Positions 6,697 to 12,651 of a stretch of DNA of 15,833 nucleotides are shown piece after piece; within the stretch, counting starts at the first letter, position 1; the number at the start of each line of letters is the position of its first letter. Source of the stretch: Pseudomonadota bacterium (lineage in GTDB: Bacteria > Desulfobacterota > Syntrophobacteria > Syntrophobacterales > Syntrophobacteraceae); NCBI GenBank assembly GCA_023416335.1, contig JAEZHY010000133.1:1-15833 (forward strand), in the 5' to 3' direction. Made by a program: the position numbers and the translations under genes. The notes beneath the pieces were generated by a model. The model worked only from the letters and a program-made list of their open reading frames with translations, was not told where the DNA came from and searched no databases.

Positions 6697-7512
6697 TCAG
6701 CTCTTTTCACGAGTATCCACGGACGGGGCAGGGTGGTAAGCAACTGGCACCCGATCCTCGAAACAGGGGATGACTTTTCTGAACTCATCGATATCCCGCG
6801 AGTTGAGCACGCCCACGAGAGTCTGCTCTTCAGTTCCGGCCTCGGCCAGTATGGAACCCCATGGAGATACGATTGCGGACGAGCCTCCCCAGGCGATCCT
6901 TTCTTCTGTTCCGCATCCGTTGCATCCGACCAGAAACAGCTGATTTTCGATTGCCCGCGCCCGCAGTAGTACGTTCCAATGCTCAATGCGAATCAGCGGC
7001 CACATGGAGGAGACGCATATAAGTTCGGCCCCTTCCAGGGCCAGCTTTCGTGACAGTTCCGGAAAGCGGAGGTCGTAGCAGATCATGAGCCCGATTTTGC
7101 CGACGGAAGTCGGAAATACCGTTGCAGATTCGCCTTTCCCGAAATTCTTATGTTCGCTGTAGAGCGAGAAAAGATGTACTTTTCTGTATTTCCCGACAAT
7201 CTCCCCGTTTGAATCGATCAGGTAACTTGTGTTGAAAATATTGCCGCCGTCGGCTTCGGGAAGACTTCCGGTTATGACGATGCCGGCAGCCTGCGCTATC
7301 CTTTGCAGTTTCTCCAGGATTTCCGGAGTCCTCTCAGCCATGGACGGGAGGACCGGGTAGGGGAAAGCGCATGACCACATCTCGGGAAGTACCGCAATTC
7401 GGCAATTCCTCTCAGCGAGTTCCGAGAGACCCCGTTCCGCTTTCGCCATATTCTTTTCGATATCGCCCGGCTTGATTGCGAACTGGACGCAGCCAGCAAC
7501 CATATCCTGCAT
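6697..7512 (-). CDS. carbon-nitrogen hydrolase (nitrilase superfamily, omega-amidase-like)
   Basis: This 271-aa cytoplasmic amidohydrolase carries the complete Glu-Lys-Cys triad: Glu44 (LPEMW), Lys111 (KYRKVHLF) and Cys145 (MICYDLRFPE), with Glu120 as the usual second glutamate. The pattern resembles Nit2/omega-amidase and related enzymes that release ammonia from small amides such as alpha-ketoglutaramate or alpha-ketosuccinamate; the exact substrate cannot be read from sequence. The ATG at 7512 has GGAG nine bases upstream. It lies 110 bases before DUF39 on the same strand, so co-transcription is possible, but an internal promoter is equally possible. Confidence 0.92.
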   Translation of the reverse strand: MQDMVAGCVQFAIKPGDIEKNMAKAERGLSELAERNCRIAVLPEMWSCAFPYPVLPSMAERTPEILEKLQRIAQAAGIVITGSLPEADGGNIFNTSYLIDSNGEIVGKYRKVHLFSLYSEHKNFGKGESATVFPTSVGKIGLMICYDLRFPELSRKLALEGAELICVSSMWPLIRIEHWNVLLRARAIENQLFLVGCNGCGTEERIAWGGSSAIVSPWGSILAEAGTEEQTLVGVLNSRDIDEFRKVIPCFEDRVPVAYHPAPSVDTREKS

Positions 7513-7539
7513 AATTAAGAACTCCGCTGCATTTTATTC

Positions 7540-7568
7540 TTGAACAATTTGCAATAAACAGTTTTTAT
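7540..7568 (+). promoter_or_regulatory. possible sigma-70 promoter for the 133-aa gene
   Basis: TTGAAC (7540-7545) and TTTTAT (7563-7568) are separated by 17 bases; each box matches consensus in four of six positions. It lies in the A/T-rich divergent region upstream of the gene at 7643. Confidence 0.4.
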
Positions 7569-7642
7569 TCGGGCTGTTTTGGAATCAGTCGTACATCCCA
7601 TGGCTGCTCGCCCTGAGAATATTATCATGGAGAGGATCAAAA

Positions 7643-8044
7643 ATGTCCGAACAAAAATTCGAAACACCGGAAAAACCGGCTCCTTCCGAACCGGCAAGAA
7701 ATCCCTATATCATGAATTTCTGCAAAGTGCTGGTAGAAAAAAAAGGAGAAGGCCATACTCCGGAAGTATTGAAAAAGCTGCTGGACGATATGTACCGGCT
7801 GTATGAGGCAATGCTTGGCAGGAACATGGTAAATGCGTTGCCCGAAGATGTGCGGAAAGAATATCTCGCGATGGCCGAGGACCTTGCACATCTGAATTAC
7901 GAAAAAATCGGCGAGGTTTTCGACAAAAACATTTCGAATTATCAGGAGATCATGAAGGATACGATGAAACAGTTCGCGGATATCTTCATGAAGAATCGGG
8001 AATTCAATCCCAAGGATTACCCCGTCGAGATCGAGCCGATCTGA
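7643..8044 (+). CDS. conserved-looking helical protein, function unknown
   Basis: This 133-aa soluble protein has a Pro/Glu-rich, probably disordered N-terminus (about 1-20) and then amphipathic helices (NPYIMNFCKVLVEKK, VLKKLLDDMYRLYEAMLGRNM, VRKEYLAMAEDLAHLNYEKIGEVF, and a last helix ending at about 117). There is one cysteine (Cys27) and there are no membrane segments. The start is well supported by GGAGAGGA six bases before the ATG. The gene ends at a strong terminator and is monocistronic. I do not recognise the family. Confidence 0.85.
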   Translation: MSEQKFETPEKPAPSEPARNPYIMNFCKVLVEKKGEGHTPEVLKKLLDDMYRLYEAMLGRNMVNALPEDVRKEYLAMAEDLAHLNYEKIGEVFDKNISNYQEIMKDTMKQFADIFMKNREFNPKDYPVEIEPI

Positions 8045-8064
8045 TTCAGATTACTTCGCTGTTG

Positions 8065-8103
8065 ATCGCGCATGCGACCTACTGGAAACGCATGCGCGAT
8101 TTT
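8065..8103 (+). terminator. rho-independent terminator of the 133-aa gene
   Basis: A perfect 12-bp stem ATCGCGCATGCG (8065-8076) with its complement (8089-8100) and a 12-base loop is followed by a short T run (8100-8103). It lies 20 bases after the stop codon. Confidence 0.8.
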
Positions 8104-8138
8104 CCTCATAAAGTCTTTGAAGAGATTCTCAGGAACGG

Positions 8139-8360
8139 CTAGGCCGCTTTTTCTTCATGCGGGTGCATTTCGGTTATGTGTTCTTTCAACTGGTCCATCA
8201 GCCATTCCATTTCTCTTTCACGATTGTCTTTGATTTTCTGCCAGATCTCCTGGCAGGGCTTGCAGCCGGCGGAGTCCTTCATGTAGGTGCCGATCCGGTA
8301 TATAGTCTTCGAGTCTTCGGCTATCACTTGGATCAGGTCGTAGTTTACATTTTTCAGCAT
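8139..8360 (-). CDS. small CxxC helical protein, function unknown
   Basis: The start at 8360 is chosen because AAGGAGG lies eight bases before this ATG; an upstream in-frame ATG at 8417 would give 19 extra residues without a ribosome site. The 73-aa product is helical with a central C33-x2-C36 (GCKPCQEI) and a Met/Glu/His-rich C-terminus (EWLMDQLKEHITEMHPHEEK). The layout, two helices joined by a CxxC turn, suggests metal binding or a redox-active helical hairpin. I recall similar short proteins in Geobacter-type genomes but cannot name a family. Confidence 0.8.
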   Translation of the reverse strand: MLKNVNYDLIQVIAEDSKTIYRIGTYMKDSAGCKPCQEIWQKIKDNREREMEWLMDQLKEHITEMHPHEEKAA

Positions 8361-8579
8361 TTGGTATTCCTCCTTATTTTCTGGTCTCCAGGCATTCTGC
8401 CGAAGCGGCTCCTGCACCGAGAGAAATAATTATTTCAACAACTTAACTAGAAGATAATGCTTTTCGCCCGGCATTCACCTCCCGATTTGGCCGATAGGTC
8501 GCGATCAATCCCTTGCCTGAGCGGGCACGAACTGTTACGCTTCTTCGCTGTGGATTTTACATTGGAAGGAGAGAAACAA

Positions 8580-8843
8580 ATGCAGGAAGACAAAACCATC
8601 TGTCCCTATTGCAACCAGAAGATGAGCAAGTGGAAGACTCCGCCTCTTTCGACCTGGACCGCCGAATATTTTTATGTTTGTTTCAACGATGAGTGCTCCT
8701 ATTACGTGAAGGGGTGGAAACACATGCAGGAAACTACCGATGTTGCCTGCTCATACAGGCACCGGTACGATCCGGATACGGGTTGCTGCGGTCCGCTTCC
8801 GGTATGGTCTCCGGATGCCGGCAAGGATGAGGTAATCGAGTAG
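8580..8843 (+). CDS. Ogr/Delta-like zinc-finger protein
   Basis: This 87-aa protein has cysteines C8-x2-C11 (ICPYC) and C34-x4-C39 (YVCFNDECSYY), the C-x2-C...C-x4-C zinc finger of the phage Ogr/Delta transcription-activator family. Outside phages the family occurs as short chromosomal proteins of unknown role; no other phage gene is nearby. GGAAGGAG lies nine bases before the ATG at 8580. A possible coding stretch continues in frame after the TAG stop (see 8850-8963). The role as a DNA-binding regulator is inferred. Confidence 0.85.
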   Translation: MQEDKTICPYCNQKMSKWKTPPLSTWTAEYFYVCFNDECSYYVKGWKHMQETTDVACSYRHRYDPDTGCCGPLPVWSPDAGKDEVIE

Positions 8844-8849
8844 CGCAAA

Positions 8850-8963
8850 TTGAGTGTCGATGCGCGGCATGCGGGCTGGGAGGTCTTTCCCCTGGCGGAT
8901 TCCAAGTCCCGCCGTGTTTCCCGGTACGAGGATGGTCGTATCGTATACTCTCATAAGTTGTAA
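8850..8963 (+). CDS. possible 37-aa ORF in frame after the zinc-finger gene's amber stop
   Basis: Directly after the TAG at 8841-8843 the same frame continues with CGC AAA and then TTG 8850, reading to TAA 8961. The residues (SVDARHAGWEVFPLADS, then KSRRVSRYEDGRIVYSHKL) and codon choice look coding. It could be a small separate cistron with a TTG start and no good ribosome site, or a C-terminal part of the zinc-finger gene cut off by a nonsense change. From 8964 to 9143 I see nothing recognisable. Confidence 0.4.
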   Translation: MSVDARHAGWEVFPLADSKSRRVSRYEDGRIVYSHKL

Positions 8964-9143
8964 GCCCCGGACGGAAATGCTGAAGAGAAGAAGGAACGGA
9001 TTTCCTGTAAGATCCTGCTCTTATCTGCGGCATTCCCGTCCTCAACAGCGCCTTTTGGCGACACGGCCTTCAAGGGTAGTCGTTCTGTTGCCGGTCGGGG
9101 TACTTGAACACAGTCTCAATCGATTTAAAGACCAGGGAAAGAT

Positions 9144-9527
9144 TTGCAGTCCATGAGCAATCCGACGGACAGACGATCGCGCACCAACATCGCTGCATTA
9201 ATCATTCTGCTGGCAGGCTTGAGCAGTGCTGTTGTTATATACCTTACCGCGGCGAGCACTTCTGAAAACAGCCTCGTATCACAGTTCCGGAATTCAAAAA
9301 GATATAACCACGACCTCGAACTGATCGGCGGCAAGGCAAATGTGCTTGCGGATGAGTTCTACAGGTGGTTTGTGAGCCTGTGGCAGGGAGAAACCTTAGC
9401 CTTCACGATTGCATGCCTGACGATTGTCATCGCCGCAGGGGTCTATTTTGCCGGCTACCTGATTTGGCTCGATTCCGAGGACACTCCGGATGAGAAAGAA
9501 AAGAACGAAGCCGGGTTGAAGCTGTAA
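9144..9527 (+). CDS. small inner-membrane protein with two TM helices
   Basis: This 127-aa protein has two clear hydrophobic segments, about 15-37 and 84-109, joined by a polar loop of roughly 45 residues. The basic N-terminus (DRRSR) and acidic/charged C-terminus (SEDTPDEKEKNE) suggest both ends face the cytoplasm and the loop the periplasm. The TTG at 9144 is five bases after AGGGA and fits better than the ATG at 9153, which would remove only three residues. It ends 12 bases before a strong terminator. The family is not recognised. Confidence 0.75.
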   Translation: MQSMSNPTDRRSRTNIAALIILLAGLSSAVVIYLTAASTSENSLVSQFRNSKRYNHDLELIGGKANVLADEFYRWFVSLWQGETLAFTIACLTIVIAAGVYFAGYLIWLDSEDTPDEKEKNEAGLKL

Positions 9528-9538
9528 CACCCGCCGAG

Positions 9539-9590
9539 GAAAATAAAATGGGGGCGATCCGTCCAACCGGATCGCCCCCATTTTATTTTC
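9539..9590. terminator. strong bidirectional terminator
   Basis: A perfect 23-bp stem (9539-9561 and 9568-9590, loop TCCAAC) has a GGGGGCGATCCG core and A/T-rich ends that give T tracts on both strands. It ends the membrane-protein gene (plus) and can stop transcription from the repeat-protein gene (minus). Confidence 0.92.
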
Positions 9591-9608
9591 TAACCTGTGC
9601 ATGAGCGA

Positions 9609-9637
9609 GGGGGGCGGCATCAGCCGACCCCCTTTTT
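9609..9637 (+). terminator. second rho-independent terminator on plus
   Basis: Five G:C pairs (9609-9613 with 9628-9632), one G-A mismatch and four more pairs around loop ATCA are followed by TTTTT (9633-9637). It lies about 20 bases beyond the bidirectional terminator, so plus-strand transcription meets two stops in series. Confidence 0.75.
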
Positions 9638-9680
9638 CATCTGTTATGGTTGCGGTCTCACGACCATGCCATTTTCACGC

Positions 9681-10424
9681 TTACTTAACGGTGGAAGAGG
9701 TCATAGGGTTGCTCTTCACATCTTTCTTGTCGGCATCTTTGGCCTTGGTGTCGGTTTTTGCCTGAGTATGCGAATGTGTCTTGACCTCCGGCTTATTTAC
9801 AGCCGGGGAGTTTTTCCCGTCCACGGCCGCACTGCTCGGGGTCTTGACGGTCTTTTCGCTCTTTACGTCGGCTGCAGACTTTGTCGCTGAACCCTTTTCA
9901 TCCTTCGCTCCCACCTCGGGCTTGCTGGTGGAGGAGCCGGTCTTCATGTCCGGAGCGGGCTTGGCGGGAGCCGGTTCTGTTTTCGCTTCCACCCCTGCTT
10001 TTGCCGGAGCGGACTTGTCGGACTTCACGTCGACGGCCGGTTTGCCGGAAACAGGAGCGGTTGTCTTCACATCGACGCCGGGTTTGGCAACGGCTGCCGG
10101 TTCCGGCTTAACTTCGGTACCGGGTTTTAAAGGCAGCGCCTTGCTCTCTTTTGTATCTGCAGGCTTGGTCGTCGCCCCGGCCTTTTCATCGGCAGCAGGC
10201 TTTGCTGACTGGGCCTGTTGTGCTTTTACGTCGCTTCCCTGTTTGGAAGGAAGGTTCTTCTCATCCTTAACCGCCGGGTTGGGAGCAGGCAGTTTGTCGC
10301 CCTTCTGCTGCACCTGCATGGGGTTCGCCGGGGGCACGGGCTGAGTCTGCTGAGCGAAAGCCGAACCAAGGCCGAAAGTCATCGAAAGTACGCCGATACC
10401 CAATATGGAAGCCATCTTTTTCAT
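9681..10424 (-). CDS. secreted Lys/Ala/Pro-rich repeat protein
   Basis: This 247-aa protein has a clear Sec signal peptide (MKKMASILGIGVLSMTFGLG then SAFA), with cleavage predicted after Ala24. The mature protein is almost entirely low-complexity Lys, Ala, Pro, Ser and Thr. It carries about ten copies of a degenerate 12-14 residue unit with the core K-P-x-x-D/E-V-K (for example starting at 61, 75, 100, 114, 128, 142, 155, 168 and 182). There are no cysteines or aromatics, so it should be disordered, basic and periplasmic or extracellular. AAGGAG lies six bases before the ATG. A histone-H1-like or wall-/polysaccharide-associated role is only a guess from composition. Its long antisense frame is a by-product of the repeats. 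Confidence 0.85.
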   Translation of the reverse strand: MKKMASILGIGVLSMTFGLGSAFAQQTQPVPPANPMQVQQKGDKLPAPNPAVKDEKNLPSKQGSDVKAQQAQSAKPAADEKAGATTKPADTKESKALPLKPGTEVKPEPAAVAKPGVDVKTTAPVSGKPAVDVKSDKSAPAKAGVEAKTEPAPAKPAPDMKTGSSTSKPEVGAKDEKGSATKSAADVKSEKTVKTPSSAAVDGKNSPAVNKPEVKTHSHTQAKTDTKAKDADKKDVKSNPMTSSTVK

Positions 10425-10893
10425 TGTATTCTCCTTAGATTAAATAGAGGTAAATTCACTGTCTCTTACACTCGTTTTCGGTGTTGCCGGCTGTTCGATT
10501 CTGGCTACATCCTTGCCTCCCTCTCCATTTGCAGTCATTTTGGAGCAAGTTGCCTGGATTATCTCCGTGTTTCAAATCCGGAGATCTCGAGTCTCTCAGT
10601 TTCGGCCTATTTCGTTCACCCGAGATGACCTCATATATGGCAACAAGCGTGCCGAGTTTGTTCTGCTGCTGGTAAAATTTATAAGTCATTGAATATACTG
10701 GATAATATGTGAATCTAGGGACGGCTTCGACCTCTTTGGACCCATTCAGGAGGCTATGCGCAATCGGGAAATACAAAATTTTTCTCACTTGGCCTGTGCA
10801 AGTGCAAAAAATGTCTCACGCAAGCGGCAAGCGGAATTCGCCGTTCCTGTAAAGCCGCGCTGGATGAGATTAATGAAAAAAGGCACTATCTCT
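10425..10893. other. intergenic region, no gene seen
   Basis: This divergent spacer lies between the secreted repeat protein (minus) and the 80-aa gene (plus). Short ORFs exist on both strands but lack ribosome sites and plausible protein composition. I see no convincing riboswitch, tRNA or repeat. The promoters of both flanking genes should lie here. Confidence 0.5.
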
Positions 10894-10922
10894 TTGTGTG
10901 CAAAAAAGTTTTCTGCTATCAT
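10894..10922 (+). promoter_or_regulatory. possible sigma-70 promoter for the 80-aa gene
   Basis: TTGTGT (10894-10899) and TATCAT (10917-10922) are 17 bases apart. The -10 matches five of six consensus bases and the -35 only three. The box lies 46 bases before the start codon. Confidence 0.45.
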
Positions 10923-10968
10923 CACTTTCAACAGCCCGAAGTTACTCCCAACGATCACAGGAGATACA

Positions 10969-11211
10969 ATGGACTTCAAATCCTTCTTCGAAAGATGCCA
11001 GAATGAGAGCACTGTAAGCGATTTCGAGTCTTACCTTTCCTACTGCATTTTCGAGAAAGGCACAGGCGGTACCCAGTGCACTCTTGAGCGATATACGCTG
11101 ATGCGGGACATGGCTTTCGATTGGCGCGAGGAAGATGCGGCGCGGTCCTTATACGAACTTGCCAAAGCTTCCGAGTGGAAAGAAGGTGAGTGGGAAGGGG
11201 CGTTGAAGTAA
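10969..11211 (+). CDS. small hypothetical protein
   Basis: The start at 10969 is set by CAGGAG five bases upstream of ATG; the frame is open further upstream but without a ribosome site and with poor protein character. The 80-aa product is acidic and helical, with Cys10, Cys26 and Cys41 and repeated Trp/Glu near the C-terminus (FDWREEDAARSLYELAKASEWKEGEWEGALK). There is no signal or membrane segment. It is not recognised. It is convergent with the GcvH-like gene and its terminator. Confidence 0.75.
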   Translation: MDFKSFFERCQNESTVSDFESYLSYCIFEKGTGGTQCTLERYTLMRDMAFDWREEDAARSLYELAKASEWKEGEWEGALK

Positions 11212-11259
11212 GACGCTCTGTCGGCAAGTCGGCCGGGTTCCGGATTGGACGTTCGGACT

Positions 11260-11293
11260 AAAATAAAAAACCCCCATCCTGAACGGATGGGGG
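11260..11293 (-). terminator. rho-independent terminator of the GcvH-like gene
   Basis: On the minus strand CCCCCATCC (11285-11293) pairs with GGATGGGGG (11271-11279) around a 5-base loop and is followed by TTTTTTATTTT. It lies about 30 bases after the stop codon. Confidence 0.92.
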
Positions 11294-11322
11294 CGGATTG
11301 TCTCTTTGGGTTTGCCTCGCTG

Positions 11323-12255
11323 TTAGGTCCTGAGGAATTCCTTTGTCAGTACATCCCACTCGAGGCTCGGCACGCTTCCTATTACGTCCTCGATGCTGCC
11401 GCCGTCAGCCATCGTGATTCCGACCTGGCTTACCATTCCCATCAGTTTCTGGTGCTCGGCTCCAATCCATTCGGTGGTCTGGTTGCCATAAAGGAGTTCC
11501 TTCAGATTCTTCTTTATTTCAACCGGCTCCAGGACCATCAGCCACCCGTCGTTGTAGGGTTCCGTCTTCACAAGCCCGGGGTCTTTCGATGCATTGTTGT
11601 TCACTGCGGCCACTATGCCCGAGATGGGTGAGAGTACGCCTGCTTCCTTGCCGCCGCGTTTGAATGCCGCGCCGATTTCGCTGAACTTGATCTCCTCACC
11701 GGTCAGGGGCAGATCGAACTTGTCGGCTTTTCCGAACACCCTGGTGCTGAAATCGTCCATTCCGATCCGGATCCGACCGCCGCTTTCAACTCTTGCCCAG
11801 CAATGTCCGAGGTGGAAGAAGTGTCCGTCGGGAACCCTGTATCCTTCGATTTCAGGAATATTCGAGAGTCGGAAGGGAAGTTGGAGTTCGAAACCGTCTT
11901 CGAGCATCTGGTCGAAAGCGCAGCTGCTGCATTCATAATCATATGGGCACAGGCGAATGGGGGCTCTTCCAGTCAGTGTGTGGCGGCACTTGCGGTCGAG
12001 GCCGTTTCTGTGTTTCATCTTCTCGCGCCATTCGACTATGTTGGCTTTCTTGCTGTCTCCAGGCAGACCGAGGCGCCTCGCTTCAGCATTTTTGTCCGCA
12101 GTCTCTTTCATGGCTTTGTCGAAAGCGCAAACATGGCAGTTGTAGTAGTTGGTGCAAAGTTTGTAATCGATAACTCCGGCTTCCATCCAGATGCATTTCT
12201 TCTCGGTGCCGGGTACTATGTTGAATCCCGCATTTTTGCTCGATTTCTTTTCCAT
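11323..12255 (-). CDS. GcvH-like (lipoyl-domain fold) protein with two N-terminal four-cysteine modules
   Basis: The start at 12255 is chosen because AAGGGGG lies five bases before this ATG. The 310-aa product has two copies of C-x12-C-x5-C-x2-C, at C21/C34/C40/C43 and C90/C103/C109/C112, each followed by AFD, so they look like a duplicated metal or Fe-S site. Residues about 140-255 match the glycine-cleavage H-protein fold (GHFFHLGHCWARVE, RIRIGMDDFSTRVFG, LPLTGEEI, SPISGIVAAVN). The lipoyl lysine is not at its usual place: K203 lies seven residues before the SPISG proline instead of eight, with K199 at eleven. It may not be lipoylated. No glycine-cleavage genes are nearby. A redox or metal-sensing adaptor role is a guess. 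Confidence 0.85.
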   Translation of the reverse strand: MEKKSSKNAGFNIVPGTEKKCIWMEAGVIDYKLCTNYYNCHVCAFDKAMKETADKNAEARRLGLPGDSKKANIVEWREKMKHRNGLDRKCRHTLTGRAPIRLCPYDYECSSCAFDQMLEDGFELQLPFRLSNIPEIEGYRVPDGHFFHLGHCWARVESGGRIRIGMDDFSTRVFGKADKFDLPLTGEEIKFSEIGAAFKRGGKEAGVLSPISGIVAAVNNNASKDPGLVKTEPYNDGWLMVLEPVEIKKNLKELLYGNQTTEWIGAEHQKLMGMVSQVGITMADGGSIEDVIGSVPSLEWDVLTKEFLRT

Positions 12256-12432
12256 GGCTTCCCCCTTTTCGATTTCTTTTATGTCTAGTCTGAATCTGTT
12301 TGCCGTTTGTTTCTTTCGCTTAAACGTAAGGGCAAAAGGCATGCCAGAGAGGTGCTAAAATATAAGTACTGGTAATTATTACTGTTATTAAAAATGGGCA
12401 GGGAGACCCCATTCTTGTCTGAACCGGAAGAG

Positions 12433-12453
12433 TGATGTAAAAAACCACACCTG
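12433..12453 (+). repeat. direct repeat copy 1 (TGATGTAAAA type)
   Basis: This 21-bp unit beginning TGATGTAAAAAACCACAC matches the copy at 12503-12523 at 19 of 21 positions. The two starts are 70 bases apart. Confidence 0.75.
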
Positions 12454-12502
12454 TTTAAAGCTGAAGAAATTAAGGTGCTGAAATTATTATTGATATGTGA
12501 AT

Positions 12503-12523
12503 TGATGTAAAATACCACACGTG
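12503..12523 (+). repeat. direct repeat copy 2 (TGATGTAAAA type)
   Basis: This second copy, TGATGTAAAATACCACAC followed by GTG, has the same orientation as the copy at 12433. Such spaced repeats resemble the multiple terminal repeats at ends of IS21-family elements or a pair of operator sites. Confidence 0.75.
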
Positions 12524-12598
12524 GGATTTAATCAACAGTGATCGGTTGAATGGGTGGGGGGAATTTTGAAGAATACATGCCGGCAGATCTCTTGAGCC

Positions 12599-12646
12599 GA
12601 AAATCTATAGGAATGTGCGGGAACTGACCCGCCCAGACCTATAGAT
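12599..12646 (-). terminator. probable terminator of the pseudokinase gene
   Basis: On the minus strand ATCTATAGG (12638-12646) pairs with CCTATAGAT (12603-12611), with an inner GCGGG/CCCGC hairpin (12617-12632). A short TTTT follows on the minus strand. It lies six bases after the stop codon. The T tract is short, so strength is uncertain. Confidence 0.6.
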
Positions 12647-12651
12647 CGACT

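Larger units (their letters stand above)
12256..12598. other. A/T-rich intergenic region with paired direct repeats
   Basis: This roughly 340-base spacer between the pseudokinase and GcvH-like genes is more A/T-rich than its surroundings. It holds two near-identical 21-bp repeats (12433 and 12503) and presumably the promoter of the GcvH-like gene. A 77-codon frame on the minus strand has no ribosome site and an unlikely composition; I do not call it. Confidence 0.5.

Noticed and set aside
8580..8843. Prophage remnant suggested by the Ogr/Delta-like zinc finger
   Set aside because: No other phage gene, integrase or attachment site is near; the family also occurs as ordinary chromosomal genes.
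9781..10344. 187-codon frame on plus opposite the repeat protein
   Set aside because: It is a mirror of the low-complexity repeats; the minus frame has the signal peptide and ribosome site.
10456..10788. 110-codon frame on minus in the divergent spacer
   Set aside because: No ribosome site, composition unlike coding sequence, and it occupies the likely promoter region of both neighbours.
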